Translations under genes and position numbers: made by a program | NCBI GenBank assembly: GCA_022821645.1 | Contig: JAJEDE010000011.1 | Coordinates: 124,001-188,000 of the forward strand | Length of the DNA: 64,000 nucleotides | Reading direction: 5' to 3' | DNA from: Chloroflexota bacterium | GTDB taxonomy: Bacteria; Chloroflexota; UBA11872 | The notes under the pieces: generated by a model | What the model saw: the letters and a program-made list of their open reading frames with translations, nothing else | What the model was told of the DNA's origin: nothing | Databases searched by the model: none | Shown here: in pieces, positions 26,199 to 34,163 of the stretch | Layout: every line of letters begins with the position of its first letter | How positions within the stretch are numbered: the first letter of the stretch is position 1

Positions 26199-26960
26199 CT
26201 ACCAGTTCCGCATCTTTCCAAGTGCGGCCAGGTAGCCCCCGTCCGCGTAGAGCGTCGTGCCGGTCACATAGGCGGAACGCGGCGACAGCAGGAACGCGAC
26301 GCAACTCGCAATCTCGTCCGCCGACGCGTAGCGGCCAAGGGGCACGGTGGCCTTGCGCTGTTCGTAGAGCTCGGACTTCGAGCGTACGTCGGCCGTCATG
26401 CGCGTAGCCGTGAGCCCGGGTCCCACGCAGTTGACCCGAATCTGGTGCGGCGCCAGTTCCTGGGCGATGGCTCGCGTGACGGTTCGCAGGGCGCCCTTGG
26501 CGGAGCAGTAGTGGGCCTGGCCGGGTTCGGCCGATTCGGAACGGATGGAACTGACCTGGACGATCGATCCGGGTTCGCCGCGTCGAATCATGTCCTCGGC
26601 CACCGCTTTGGTTAGAAAGACGGGACCGCGGACGAGGACGTCCAGCATCCCGTTCCAGATGTCCGTATCGATTTCTTCCAGCAACTGACGGCTGGTGTAG
26701 CCGGCCACGTTGGCCAGCGCGTCGACGCGGCCGTATGACGCGACGGTGTCGGCCACCAGGGCTTGGCCGGCTGGGACATCGGCCACGTCCAACGTCCGGG
26801 CCTCGACGGTGTCCCTCAGGCCGGCTTGTTCGACCCAGGTGTACAGGCCGTCCCCGTCGACATCCGACGCAACGACCTGGTAGCCGTCGGCGGCCAAGCG
26901 TTCCACGCAGGCGCGGCCGATGCCGTGGGCGGCTCCGGTGACAATGGCGACGGATTGCAT
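26199..26960 (-). CDS. Short-chain dehydrogenase/reductase
   Basis: 253 codons from ATG 26960, which shares a base with the stop of the upstream SDR (TGATG). Classic SDR: cofactor motif TGAAHGIGRA, NVAG, a catalytic Ser in VQVSSIRSES and the YCSAK Tyr/Lys pair, and the C-terminal VTGTTLYADGGYLAALG. Probably NAD-dependent oxidation of a sugar or hydroxy-acid. The two SDRs form a coupled pair and may act on successive steps or as a complex. Confidence 0.9.
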   Translation of the reverse strand: MQSVAIVTGAAHGIGRACVERLAADGYQVVASDVDGDGLYTWVEQAGLRDTVEARTLDVADVPAGQALVADTVASYGRVDALANVAGYTSRQLLEEIDTDIWNGMLDVLVRGPVFLTKAVAEDMIRRGEPGSIVQVSSIRSESAEPGQAHYCSAKGALRTVTRAIAQELAPHQIRVNCVGPGLTATRMTADVRSKSELYEQRKATVPLGRYASADEIASCVAFLLSPRSAYVTGTTLYADGGYLAALGKMRNW

Positions 26961-27733
26961 CAGTGCGTCATCTCCCCGCCGTCCACGTAGAGCGTGGCGC
27001 CGGTGACGTAAGCCGCGTCGTCGGACGCCAGGAACGCCGCGACCTCCGAGATGTCCTCGGGCTGGCCCAGGCGTCCCATGGGAACGCGTGAGAGTTGATC
27101 GTCCAGCGCCTCCTGGTTGGCCAGCAGCGACTCGGTGAGCGGCGTTTCGGCAACGCCGGGGCCGATGGCGCAGACGCGCACGCCGTAGGGACCCAGCTCC
27201 ACGGCGGCGGCCTTGGTGAGCATGCGCACGCCGCCCTTGGATGCGCAGTACGAGGTGTGGATGAAACCGCCGACGTTGGCGCGGATGGACGACATGTTGA
27301 TGATGACGCCGCCGCCCTGTGCCTTCATCTGCAGGCCCGCGGCGCGCACGCCGTGGAAGACGCCGGTCAGGTTGGCGGCCATGACCTTGTCGAAGGCGTC
27401 GACCGTCAGGTCCAGGAACGCCTCGCGAATCGTGATCCCGGCATTGTTCACCATGATGTCGAGCCGGCCCCACCGGTCCGTCACGGCTTGCACGGCGGCT
27501 TGCATGGCGGCGTAGTCGGTCACGTCGGTGGGGATGACGAGCGCGTCGCCGCCGTCGGCTTCAATCAGGTCGCGCGTCTCTTCCGCCGCCTCGGCGCTGA
27601 GCTCGGCCAGCCCGACGCGCGCTCCGTCCCGGGCAAATCGCTGGCTGATGGCCCGTCCGAAGCCGGAGCCGGCGCCGGTGACCAGCGCCGTGCGACCGGC
27701 AAGTGGCGGAGGGGTGCCTGTGTCGTCCGTCAT
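26960..27733 (-). CDS. Short-chain dehydrogenase/reductase
   Basis: 257 codons from ATG 27733; an in-frame extension to 27811 has no family resemblance. SDR signatures: TGAGSGFGRA, MVNNAGITI, INMSSIRANV, YCASKGG and YVTGATLYVDGGEM. Similar in layout to its downstream neighbour but clearly diverged, so an old duplication is likely. Gluconate, 3-ketoacyl or polyol substrates are all possible. Confidence 0.9.
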   Translation of the reverse strand: MTDDTGTPPPLAGRTALVTGAGSGFGRAISQRFARDGARVGLAELSAEAAEETRDLIEADGGDALVIPTDVTDYAAMQAAVQAVTDRWGRLDIMVNNAGITIREAFLDLTVDAFDKVMAANLTGVFHGVRAAGLQMKAQGGGVIINMSSIRANVGGFIHTSYCASKGGVRMLTKAAAVELGPYGVRVCAIGPGVAETPLTESLLANQEALDDQLSRVPMGRLGQPEDISEVAAFLASDDAAYVTGATLYVDGGEMTH

Positions 27734-27832
27734 GGGGGTAGCGAGACTAGCAAAGGCCGGGAAACGGTCCGCATTGGCCGCGTCAGCCTGGTCAGGGCTG
27801 CCCGGACGCACAGTAGTGGAACGTGACCACCT

Positions 27833-28435
27833 TCAGGAGGTTTCGCCAAGCAGGACCCGCTCCAGGAAGCCGCGCGCGGCTCGACCGCCCTGGCCGCGGT
27901 GGCTGATGACGTCCTTGGCCACGCCGGGCAACTCCGCCATGGTCGTGTCTCCCGGACCGACGATGAACAGCGGGTCGTAGCCGAAGCCGCCCTCGCCGCG
28001 CGGCGCGCGGCCGATGACGCCTTCCACCGTGGCTTCGGACTCGTAGGCGACGACGCCTGTGGGATCGGCAACGGCGACGGCGCAGCGATAGCGGGCGGTT
28101 CGCCGTTCGTCGGGGATCTCGGCCAGGAGCTCGAGCACGCGGGCATTGCGGTCGTCGTCGGTGGCGGTGGGGCCGGCAAAGCGGCTGGAACGGACGCCGG
28201 GTACGCCGTCCAACGCATCGATTTCAAGGCCGGAGTCGTCCGCCAGGGCCCAGCGCCGACAGGCACGGGCGTAGGCAACGGCCTTAAGGCGAGCGTTCTC
28301 GGCGAAGGTGGCTCCAGTCTCGTCCACCTCGCATTGACAGCCCAGGTCCACCGGCGAGAGCAACTCAACCGGCGATTGGTCGAAAATCCGCCGGAGCTCG
28401 GCCAGCTTGTGCGCGCTGCCGCTGGCTAGCACCAC
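27833..28435 (-). CDS. rdgB: XTP/dITP pyrophosphatase
   Basis: 200 codons from GTG 28435, the first sensible start before VLASGSAHKLAELRRIF; the frame stays open far upstream by chance. House-cleaning enzyme of the HAM1 family that hydrolyses non-canonical purine triphosphates. Signatures: CEVDETGATFAENARLKA, ALADDSGLEIDALDGVPGV, SSRFAGPTATDDDRNA and GEGGFGYDPLF. Divergent from the corrinoid gene, with about 165 nt between their starts. Confidence 0.94.
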   Translation of the reverse strand: MVLASGSAHKLAELRRIFDQSPVELLSPVDLGCQCEVDETGATFAENARLKAVAYARACRRWALADDSGLEIDALDGVPGVRSSRFAGPTATDDDRNARVLELLAEIPDERRTARYRCAVAVADPTGVVAYESEATVEGVIGRAPRGEGGFGYDPLFIVGPGDTTMAELPGVAKDVISHRGQGGRAARGFLERVLLGETS

Positions 28436-28600
28436 GCTGGCGCGCGCGGCGGAACTTTCGCCGTCAGACCCTCGCTTAATTGCTAGAGTTACCCCACAGC
28501 AGTTGTGCGACGTCGCCCACCAGTATCGCCGCTCGTGAGTCGGTGACACTTCAACACTTTGGGTTGGCGTCCCGCCGTCCGGATTGAAGGAAGGACGTTG

Positions 28601-29476
28601 ATGTCCAGCTTCGACGTCGAGCAAGCGTTCAAGGACCTGGGCAACGCCATCATTCGTGGCGATGCCGCCACCGTGGATTCCACGGTCCGCACGGCGCTCG
28701 ACGAAGGCGTGGAAGCCTCGTCGATCATCAACGACGGAATGATCCCGGGCATGGACGTGGTGGGTGAGTTGTTCCGCACCAACCAGTACTACGTGCCCGA
28801 GGTGCTGATTTCGGCTCGTGCCATGAAGGCCGGCATGGCGATCCTGCGACCGATTCTGGCCGCGTCGGGCATCGAACCGGTTGGCGAAGTCGTGATTGGC
28901 ACCGTGCGCGGCGACCTGCACGACATCGGCAAGAACCTGGTGGCGATGATGCTGGAAGGCGCCGGCTTCGGCGTTCACGACACCGGCATCGACACCCATC
29001 CGGACGAGTACATCCAGAACGCGGTCGAAAAGAACGCCAACATCATCGGCATGTCGGCTCTGCTGACGACCACGATGACGAACATGCGCAACACGATCGA
29101 GGCGGTGGAGGCCGCCGGGCTGGACGATCAGGTGCACTGCATCATCGGCGGCGCCCCGGTTACGCAGCGCTACGCCGACGAGATCGGGGCCGACGGCTAT
29201 GCGGCCGACGCGGCCTCGGCCGTGATCCTGGCCAAGCGCCTGCTCGGCGTCCTGGGCGACGCGGACGAAGCCGAGGACGCGGGCCGCTCGTTCTACCTGC
29301 GGGCGCGTGACTCGCTGCAGGTGGCCGTGCGTGAAGAGCCCGGGACCGAATCGCACGCCGACGGTCTGATGGAAGCCGAGGGTCTGACGGAACAGGCGCG
29401 AGCCGCTGGCTACAACCCCACGCACATCGAGCGTCTGATGGCCGAGATCGAGCGCGAAAAGGTGCGTACCGTCTAG
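28601..29476 (+). CDS. Corrinoid-binding protein of methyltransferase type
   Basis: 291 codons from ATG 28601, preceded by GAAGGAAGGA. An N-terminal helical cap (residues 1-95, with GMIPGMDVVGELF and YYVPEVLISARAM) is followed by a B12-binding Rossmann domain with the base-off His in GDLHDIGKNLV, then GMSALLTTTM and IIGGAPVTQRYADEIGADGY. These are hallmarks of the MtaC/MtbC/MttC group that passes methyl groups from methylated amines or similar compounds. An extra C-terminal part of about 75 residues (from GRSFYLRARDSL) is not typical. No partner methyltransferase is adjacent. Confidence 0.9.
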   Translation: MSSFDVEQAFKDLGNAIIRGDAATVDSTVRTALDEGVEASSIINDGMIPGMDVVGELFRTNQYYVPEVLISARAMKAGMAILRPILAASGIEPVGEVVIGTVRGDLHDIGKNLVAMMLEGAGFGVHDTGIDTHPDEYIQNAVEKNANIIGMSALLTTTMTNMRNTIEAVEAAGLDDQVHCIIGGAPVTQRYADEIGADGYAADAASAVILAKRLLGVLGDADEAEDAGRSFYLRARDSLQVAVREEPGTESHADGLMEAEGLTEQARAAGYNPTHIERLMAEIEREKVRTV

Positions 29477-30414
29477 ATCGGCTCCTGGCGGGAGACACCG
29501 GTCAGGCCCAGCCGACGGGCGTTGCCGCCGAGAAGCGCCTGCAACTCGTTGGACGACAGGCCGGCCTGACGCGTCAGCCGAATAGCTCGCCTCTGACGAA
29601 TGAGCGGGTAGTCGCTGCCGAAGAGTATTCGCCCCGGAGCAAGCTGGCTCATCACCCGGTAAATCTCCGGCCGATAGAGCAGGTGGCTGGCGGAGGAGTC
29701 GTAGTAGACGTTGTGAGCCTGCTGGTGGACTTCGGGCATCAGCTCGTAGAAGGCCAGGCCGCCGCCCCAGTGCGCGAGGATGATGGGCACTTCGCCTTCC
29801 GCGGCTTCGATCACGGACCAGATTGCGTCGGGAGTGGTGCTGTCCTTGCCGGGATAAGTGTGGCCGACCGGCTCGCTGGTGTGGACGGTCAGGATCAGGC
29901 CAAGCGAGCGCACCGTGTCCATGAACGACCGGACGGCGGATCGGTCGTTGAGATTCCAGCCCTGGCCCTGGGGAAAGAGTTCGCCGACGCCAACGGCGCC
30001 GCGAGCCCGGCAGCGCTCCATTTCCGCGGCGGCAAAGTCCAGGTCGCCGGGCGGGACGACGCAGAACGGAATCACCTGCCCGCCGTCGTCGTTGCTCGCG
30101 GCGACCGCATCCAGCACGTAATCGTTGTTGGCCCGGCATAGTCCCGGATCGCGCCAGGCGAACCCGAACGCCACGCTGGCGGCAAGGCCGGCCCGTCGCA
30201 TGCTGCGGCGCAGATCGTCCGCCGAGGCCAGCACTCGACGCTCGTTGCGATAGAGCCGCCCGAACCAGAGGTCGGCCTGGCTGTAGCGGCGGCGACCGCG
30301 GACCACGTCCGGCGGCACGATGTGCGTATGCACGTCGATCCGAACGGGAGCGGGCAGGCTTGATTCTTCGGCCTGGGGAATGAGAGAGCTTCCTGGCGCA
30401 GGGCCTCGCGGCAT
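29473..30414 (-). CDS. Amidohydrolase family protein
   Basis: 313 codons from ATG 30414; the open frame upstream is not protein-like. TIM-barrel metal hydrolase or decarboxylase of the amidohydrolase-2 type: the N-terminal metal pair in RIDVHTHIVPPD, His in LTVHTSEPVGHTYPG, His in IILAHWGGGLAFYEL, and Asp in ILFGSDYPLIRQR. Substrate unknown. The DXS-like gene ends 26 nt upstream, so the two likely form one transcript. Its stop overlaps the corrinoid gene's stop in a shared CTAG. Confidence 0.87.
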   Translation of the reverse strand: MPRGPAPGSSLIPQAEESSLPAPVRIDVHTHIVPPDVVRGRRRYSQADLWFGRLYRNERRVLASADDLRRSMRRAGLAASVAFGFAWRDPGLCRANNDYVLDAVAASNDDGGQVIPFCVVPPGDLDFAAAEMERCRARGAVGVGELFPQGQGWNLNDRSAVRSFMDTVRSLGLILTVHTSEPVGHTYPGKDSTTPDAIWSVIEAAEGEVPIILAHWGGGLAFYELMPEVHQQAHNVYYDSSASHLLYRPEIYRVMSQLAPGRILFGSDYPLIRQRRAIRLTRQAGLSSNELQALLGGNARRLGLTGVSRQEPI

Positions 30415-30440
30415 TGTGCCGCCCGGCGCGGCCCGGATCG

Positions 30441-31712
30441 TCAGGCCGGGTTCGGCGCCTCGGCCGTAAGGAACGTCCAATGCTGGCTGACGTCGGCCGC
30501 GCGCAGGGCCTCGGTCCATCCCCCATGGGTGTGCGGACCGATCCAGTCGAAGCCTGCCGCGCGAAGCGCCGCGTGCACGGGAGCGCGGAGCGCCAGGCCG
30601 CGGGCTGCGCAAATGATCGACACCGGGCCGTCGCGATGGCGAGGCTCGGCGGTCAGCGCCGCCAGGGCGGATTCCAGGCTGGCGTCGCCCAGAACCACCA
30701 TCGGTCGGTAGCCCTGTGTGGCCAGGCTGCCCGCAAAGGACACCGCATGCGATCCACCCAGACCAAGGTCGAAATACCGCTCGGGAGCCTTCTCGGCCAG
30801 AACGGCGGTATCCAGCGCGCCGTGGGTGTCGGTCGCGATCAACAGGCGTCGCTCGTCACCCGCCATTGCGTCTGCCAGGGCCTGCTCGAGGTCGATCAGG
30901 CGGGCGATCGCGTCGGGCGACGCGGATCGGGCTGGCGCGCGCCCTTCAAGCGTCACGTGCAGGACCACCGGACGCCCCACCCTGAGCGCCAGGCGCAGCA
31001 GTTCGCCCAGGGCCTCCAGATTGTGCGCGTCGACCGGTCCCAGGTACATGAACCCCAGCAGCTCTTCCCACATCTCGGTGGGAACCAGCAGCTCACGAAC
31101 CGAATTCTTGAGCCGCCGCGCCACTTCCACCGCCTGTTCGCCCGCGGGCATGCGCCCAAGCGTGGTTTCGATCAGGTTCTTTGCGTCGGCGTAGCGGGCG
31201 TGACCGCGAACGCGAGTCAGATAGCGAGCCATGGCTCCGGCGTTGCGGCCGCGCGGCGTCTGCGCGTCAACCAGGACCAGGACAAACGGAACTTGCAGGT
31301 GACCGACGTGGTTCACGGCTTCGAACGCCAGACCAGTTCCCAGTCCGGCCTCGTCCAGAACGGCCACGACCGGCCGGCGTTCGCGACGCAACGTGCGGGC
31401 AACCGCCACGCCGGCCGCCTCTGAAGCCGCGCGGCCCGGTGACTCCGCGGCCTTTTCTTCAGCCAGGCCCTTCAGCAGCAGATCATGGGCGAGCGCGTGG
31501 TCGGCACGATCCCAGAACACGTCCGTGGCTGGATCGTCCACGGTTTCCACGACCATCACGGCCAGTTCGGCGGCGCCGCTGAGTGCCAGGACGTTTGACG
31601 GCAAGTGTTGCGCGAGCCGTTCGCGCAGCGCCTCGATCGTGGCGGCACGCTCGGCGGGAGCAGCCGGATCGGCCGGCTGGACCGCAAGGCGCTCTGGAAT
31701 CGCGGCTGTCAT
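30441..31712 (-). CDS. DXS-like protein lacking thiamine-binding and catalytic residues
   Basis: 423 codons, intact frame. Recognisable relics of 1-deoxy-D-xylulose-5-phosphate synthase: VVAVLDEAGLGTGLAFEAVNH at 115-135 lies where DXS has VAVIGDGALTGGMAFEAL; YLGPVDAHNLEALGELL (223-239) matches YxGPVDGHD; and FDLGLGGSHAVSFAGSLATQG (314-334) matches FDVGIAEQHAVTFAAGLA. But the GDG of the thiamine-diphosphate motif is changed to LDE, the downstream Asn position (LVDAQ) is changed, and the catalytic Glu is replaced by Gly320. The third, transketolase-C domain is missing (usual length about 620). Probably not a synthase; perhaps a binding or regulatory protein. Confidence 0.8.
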   Translation of the reverse strand: MTAAIPERLAVQPADPAAPAERAATIEALRERLAQHLPSNVLALSGAAELAVMVVETVDDPATDVFWDRADHALAHDLLLKGLAEEKAAESPGRAASEAAGVAVARTLRRERRPVVAVLDEAGLGTGLAFEAVNHVGHLQVPFVLVLVDAQTPRGRNAGAMARYLTRVRGHARYADAKNLIETTLGRMPAGEQAVEVARRLKNSVRELLVPTEMWEELLGFMYLGPVDAHNLEALGELLRLALRVGRPVVLHVTLEGRAPARSASPDAIARLIDLEQALADAMAGDERRLLIATDTHGALDTAVLAEKAPERYFDLGLGGSHAVSFAGSLATQGYRPMVVLGDASLESALAALTAEPRHRDGPVSIICAARGLALRAPVHAALRAAGFDWIGPHTHGGWTEALRAADVSQHWTFLTAEAPNPA

Positions 31713-31764
31713 TGGGTATTCCGAAGGTCGGCCGGTGCTTGCAGGTTCGCGAGCAATCCACGGC

Positions 31765-31778
31765 CCATCGGTCGATGG
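31765..31778. promoter_or_regulatory. 14-bp palindrome over the thpR -35 region
   Basis: Inverted arms CCATCG/CGATGG around GT. The same 15-base string (with one more C on the left) occurs inverted at 48150-48164 in the yhhQ promoter region. Position over the -35 suits a repressor or activator site. Confidence 0.4.
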
Positions 31779-31788
31779 CTCACCTCAC

Positions 31789-31794
31789 TATACT
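31789..31794 (+). promoter_or_regulatory. -10 element of thpR, suggesting a leaderless mRNA
   Basis: TATACT ends only 8 nt before the ATG at 31803, so transcription would start at or next to the start codon. No ribosome site precedes the ATG, which fits a leaderless message. No good -35 is present, but the palindrome lies there. Confidence 0.45.
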
Positions 31795-31802
31795 GGCCGC
31801 CT

Positions 31803-32420
31803 ATGCGGGCATTCGTGGCTGTCACGATCCCCAGGCCGTTTCGAGACGCGCTGGCTGCCGAAGCGGCGTCATTGGCTCGCGTATCGCGTCACATTCGAAC
31901 CGTTTCGCCGGAAAACCTGCACCTCACGCTTGCATTCCTGGGCAACATACCGGCGCAGAGCACCGATAGCGTGCGGTCCGGCATGCAGGCCGCCGCGCGG
32001 GGCCGTCACCCGTTCAGCATCGGCTTCAGCGGCGGCGGCACGTTTCCGGAGAATCGCGAGCCTCGGGTCGCCTGGGCCGGGATCAGCGGCGAGACCGAGG
32101 CGTTGCGGGACTTGCAGGCGGCGGTGCTGGAGGCCGTGCGCGGGCTGGGCCTGCGCGTGGACCGGCGGCCATTCAGCCCGCACGTCACGCTGGCACGGAT
32201 CGGCCGCATGGCCGCGCCGACCGCCCGCCGCTCGATCAGTCGCGGGTTCGAGGCGATGGAGCTTGACCGGCTGGGATTGTTCACCGTGTCGCACATCAGC
32301 CTGATGGAAAGCGACCTGACCCCAACCGGGGCCATCCATCACGAGGCGTTCTCGGTGGAATTTGCGCCGGACGAGGTCTCAGTGGACGCGCCGTCGCGTC
32401 GGCGCTTCGGTTTCTTCTAG
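31803..32420 (+). CDS. thpR: RNA 2',3'-cyclic phosphodiesterase
   Basis: 205 codons from ATG 31803. Two-histidine phosphoesterase of the LigT/ThpR family: the paired HxTx motifs are HLTLAFLG near residue 41 and HVTLARIG near residue 122. The N-terminus MRAFVAVTIPRPFRDAL is typical. Members cyclise or hydrolyse RNA 2',3'-phosphates, or ligate 2'-5' ends in vitro. It diverges from the DXS-like gene and converges with the hydantoinase-B-like gene, sharing CTAG at the two stops. Confidence 0.92.
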   Translation: MRAFVAVTIPRPFRDALAAEAASLARVSRHIRTVSPENLHLTLAFLGNIPAQSTDSVRSGMQAAARGRHPFSIGFSGGGTFPENREPRVAWAGISGETEALRDLQAAVLEAVRGLGLRVDRRPFSPHVTLARIGRMAAPTARRSISRGFEAMELDRLGLFTVSHISLMESDLTPTGAIHHEAFSVEFAPDEVSVDAPSRRRFGFF

Positions 32421-34027
32421 GCGGGCGCGTCGCCTGAGCGCGGCTCACCCCAGCCGCCTCCGCCGGGCGTTTCGATTCGGATCACGTCGCCGGCTTGCAG
32501 TTCCAGCGCGGCCTTGCCTGGGAGTTTCCGCTCATTTCCATCGATTGTTCCGCGGTTGACGCCTGAGCTTCCCGGCTCGCCCCCGGCGGCGCCCCACGGC
32601 TGACGCTTGCGACGTTCCGTCACGATGGTGACGACCGCCGGCACGAGGGTCTCGATCTCCCGGATCACGCCGTCGCCGCCGCGGTGGGTCCCTTCGCCGC
32701 CCGACGCGCGGCGGATCTCATAGCGACGCGCAGCCAGCGGATAGGCCAGCTCCATGGCCTCGATGGGTGTGTTCAGCGTGTTCGTCATGGCCACCTGCAC
32801 CGCGTCCGCACCGGGGCCTGCCGGGCCCGCGCCCGCACCGCCGGCGATGGTTTCGTAGTAGGTGAACGCGCGGTCGTGCCGGGGATCGAATCCCCCGATG
32901 ATCAGATTGTTCATCGTGCCCTGGCTCGCGGCGGGGACCAGGTCCGGCAGCGCTTCCGCCAGCGCGCCCCACAAGACGTCAACCACGCGCTGCGACGTTT
33001 CGACGTTGCCCGCCGCGACGGCGTGCGGACGCGGCGGATTGAGGACGGTATCGGCCGGGACGATGACCTCTAGCGGCGCGGTGGCCCCGTCGTTGGCGGG
33101 CACGTCGTCGCCCATCAGGCAGCGCGCCACGTAGATGACGGCCGAGCGCGTGACCGCTTCGGGCGCGTTCAACGCGCCGGCCGCCGCTGGGCCCGTGCCA
33201 TTGAAGTCGAACCGGAGCCGCCCCCCGCTGGCCTCGATCGTGACCTTAATTGGAATCGCCGGACCGTCCGCGCCGTCGTCGTCCAGGTAGTCGGTAAAGC
33301 TGTAGGTGCCGTCGGGAACCACTCGAAGGCGCGCCCGCGCCAGTCGCTCGGAGTAGGACAGCAACGCCGCCGCCCGCTCGCGCAGCGGCTCGGCGCCGTA
33401 GCGTCGGGCGAACTCGGCCAGCCGCGCTTCGCCCACGCGGTGCGAGGCCAGTTGCGCTTCCAGGTCGCCACGCCGTTCCTGCGGCGTGCGCACGTTGCGG
33501 CAGATGATCTCCACCAGCTGCTCGTCGAGTTTTCCGGCATCCACCAGCTTCAGCGGCGGAATGATGAGACCCTCGTGATAAAGCTCGGTCGAGGGCGGCA
33601 TGGAGCCGGGCGCCAGGCCGCCAACGTCCGCGTGATGGGCGCGCGTCGCCACCCAGCCCCAGTGCGTCGGCCGGCGCTCCGACCCCACGAAGACCGGCGA
33701 CACCGTGGTGATGTCCGGCAGATGGGTGCCGCCCAGGTAGGGGTCGTTCACGATCAGCACGTCGCCCGGCGTTGGCGCCTTGCCCTCGTAGACCTCGATC
33801 GCCGCCGTTACCGAGGCGGGCATCGACCCAAGATGCACCGGGATGTGCGCCGCCTGCGCGATCATCCGCCCGTCGGCGTCGAACACCGCGCAGGAATGGT
33901 CGCGCCGCTCCTTGATGTTGGGCGAATGCGCGCTGCGCTGCACCGTCACCCCCATCTCCTCGGCGACCGAGGCGAAGAGGTGACGGAAGACTTCGATCTC
34001 GAATGGATCGGTTGCGGGCGTGGCCAT
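32417..34027 (-). CDS. Hydantoinase B/oxoprolinase family protein
   Basis: 536 codons from ATG 34027 (the open frame extends to 34192 without family resemblance). HyuB-type subunit: an N-terminal DPFEIEVFRHLFASVAEEMG, VNDPYLGGTHLPDITTVSPVF, RAHHADVGGLAPGSMP, and the C-terminal ASGGEGTHRGGDGVIREIE and ETPGGGGWGEP. These proteins work with a HyuA partner in ATP-dependent opening of hydantoin, oxoproline or acetone-carboxylase-type substrates. No HyuA gene is seen in the window. Confidence 0.92.
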   Translation of the reverse strand: MATPATDPFEIEVFRHLFASVAEEMGVTVQRSAHSPNIKERRDHSCAVFDADGRMIAQAAHIPVHLGSMPASVTAAIEVYEGKAPTPGDVLIVNDPYLGGTHLPDITTVSPVFVGSERRPTHWGWVATRAHHADVGGLAPGSMPPSTELYHEGLIIPPLKLVDAGKLDEQLVEIICRNVRTPQERRGDLEAQLASHRVGEARLAEFARRYGAEPLRERAAALLSYSERLARARLRVVPDGTYSFTDYLDDDGADGPAIPIKVTIEASGGRLRFDFNGTGPAAAGALNAPEAVTRSAVIYVARCLMGDDVPANDGATAPLEVIVPADTVLNPPRPHAVAAGNVETSQRVVDVLWGALAEALPDLVPAASQGTMNNLIIGGFDPRHDRAFTYYETIAGGAGAGPAGPGADAVQVAMTNTLNTPIEAMELAYPLAARRYEIRRASGGEGTHRGGDGVIREIETLVPAVVTIVTERRKRQPWGAAGGEPGSSGVNRGTIDGNERKLPGKAALELQAGDVIRIETPGGGGWGEPRSGDAPA

Positions 34028-34128
34028 GGGTGCAGGATAGCCAGATTTCCGGCGGTTTCCTGAAGCCGCTTTTCTACCCGGGGGCGCCACGTGAGGCCAG
34101 CGCTTCCCGACGAAAGTTGACGCAGCGA

Positions 34129-34151
34129 TATACTCGGGGCGAAGCCCCGAG
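34129..34151 (+). promoter_or_regulatory. -10 element and adjoining 8-bp stem-loop before a small membrane protein gene
   Basis: TATACT at 34129-34134 overlaps a perfect stem (34133-34140 with 34144-34151, loop GAA). The stem spans the expected transcription start for the gene at 34164. It may be an operator or a structured mRNA 5' end. Confidence 0.35.
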
Positions 34152-34163
34152 AAACAGGTTGCT

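Noticed and set aside
26961..27473. N-terminal extension of the second SDR
   Set aside because: Out of frame with the first SDR gene and not SDR-like; the real start is ATG 26960.
28436..28600. Cobalamin riboswitch before the corrinoid gene
   Set aside because: No B12-box sequence was found in the leader.
27833..30526. A nearly 900-codon open frame on the minus strand spanning rdgB, the corrinoid gene and the amidohydrolase
   Set aside because: Only the last 200 codons are protein-like (RdgB). The rest is antisense to the corrinoid gene or out of frame with the amidohydrolase.
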